Part shown: in pieces, positions 33,812-33,815 of the stretch
How positions within the stretch are numbered: position 1 is the first letter of the stretch
How the letters are laid out: each line of letters starts with the position of its first letter
NCBI GenBank assembly: GCA_003567855.1
Contig: PWYM01000106.1
Coordinates: 1-33,815, forward strand
Direction of reading: 5' to 3'
From: Gammaproteobacteria bacterium
GTDB lineage: Bacteria > Pseudomonadota > Gammaproteobacteria > Steroidobacterales > PWYM01
Length of the DNA: 33,815 bases
Translations under genes and position numbers: made by a program
Notes under the pieces: model-generated
What the model saw: only the letters and a program-made list of their open reading frames with translations
What the model was told of the DNA's origin: nothing
The model's database searches: none

Positions 33812-33815
33812 GTGA

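Noticed and set aside
33812-33815. Start of fmt right after def
   Set aside because: The four remaining bases GTGA permit a GTG start, but nothing of the protein is visible.

Overview
The window looks like chromosomal DNA of a high-GC gammaproteobacterium. The evidence is a set of gammaproteobacterial housekeeping genes in a familiar order (LysM lipoprotein - dprA - smg - topA - tsaC - hemF, divergent from def), plus slyX, hemB of the magnesium-dependent type without the zinc-site cysteines, gor, prlC (oligopeptidase A) and xthA. Genus or order cannot be fixed by eye. There are no rRNA or tRNA genes, no CRISPR array, no transposase or integrase, and no phage gene.

Layout. (a) 1-2900 is a looser, somewhat less GC-rich stretch: the end of an unknown gene with a hairpin, a frameshifted DUF2306 remnant, a HIT-family hydrolase, an orphan hydrophobic ORF, an SRPBCC-fold protein, an NAD(P)H-dependent FMN reductase and slyX. 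(b) 2972-8581 holds a DUF3047 secreted protein; a minus-strand methyltransferase with a small coiled-coil partner; a secreted Asp-box (BNR) beta-propeller protein; a MerC-type membrane protein whose promoter carries a Zur-like palindrome over a consensus -10; and a lipoprotein PQQ-type sugar dehydrogenase. (c) 15159 down to 8607 is a compact minus-strand operon: prlC, xthA, an HD-domain phosphohydrolase, a membrane protein fusing a 200-residue helical domain to a VTT domain, and an alpha/beta-hydrolase-OsmC fusion. (d) 15312-18567 on the plus strand carries gor, hemB and aroE; aroE overlaps tail to tail with a GT4 glycosyltransferase. (e) 19820-25814 holds a large secreted subtilase, a small membrane protein, a DUF3012 lipoprotein and a secreted protein made of two tandem copies of a domain I cannot name. 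(f) 25985-33058 (minus) is the hemF-tsaC-topA and smg-dprA-LysM block, with def divergent at the right end.

The genes mostly serve conserved functions: haem synthesis (hemB, hemF), aromatic amino-acid synthesis (aroE), thiol redox (gor, OsmC, FMN reductase), DNA repair, uptake and topology (xthA, dprA, topA), tRNA t6A modification (tsaC), peptide turnover (prlC, subtilase) and N-terminal protein processing (def). I see no defence island or other obviously new multi-gene system. The signals best worth a second look are the Zur-like box on the MerC gene, the tandem-duplicated secreted protein, an intrinsic terminator ending 3 nt before the topA start codon with no visible ribosome site, the methyltransferase/coiled-coil pair, and perfect GC-rich hairpins shared by convergent gene ends.
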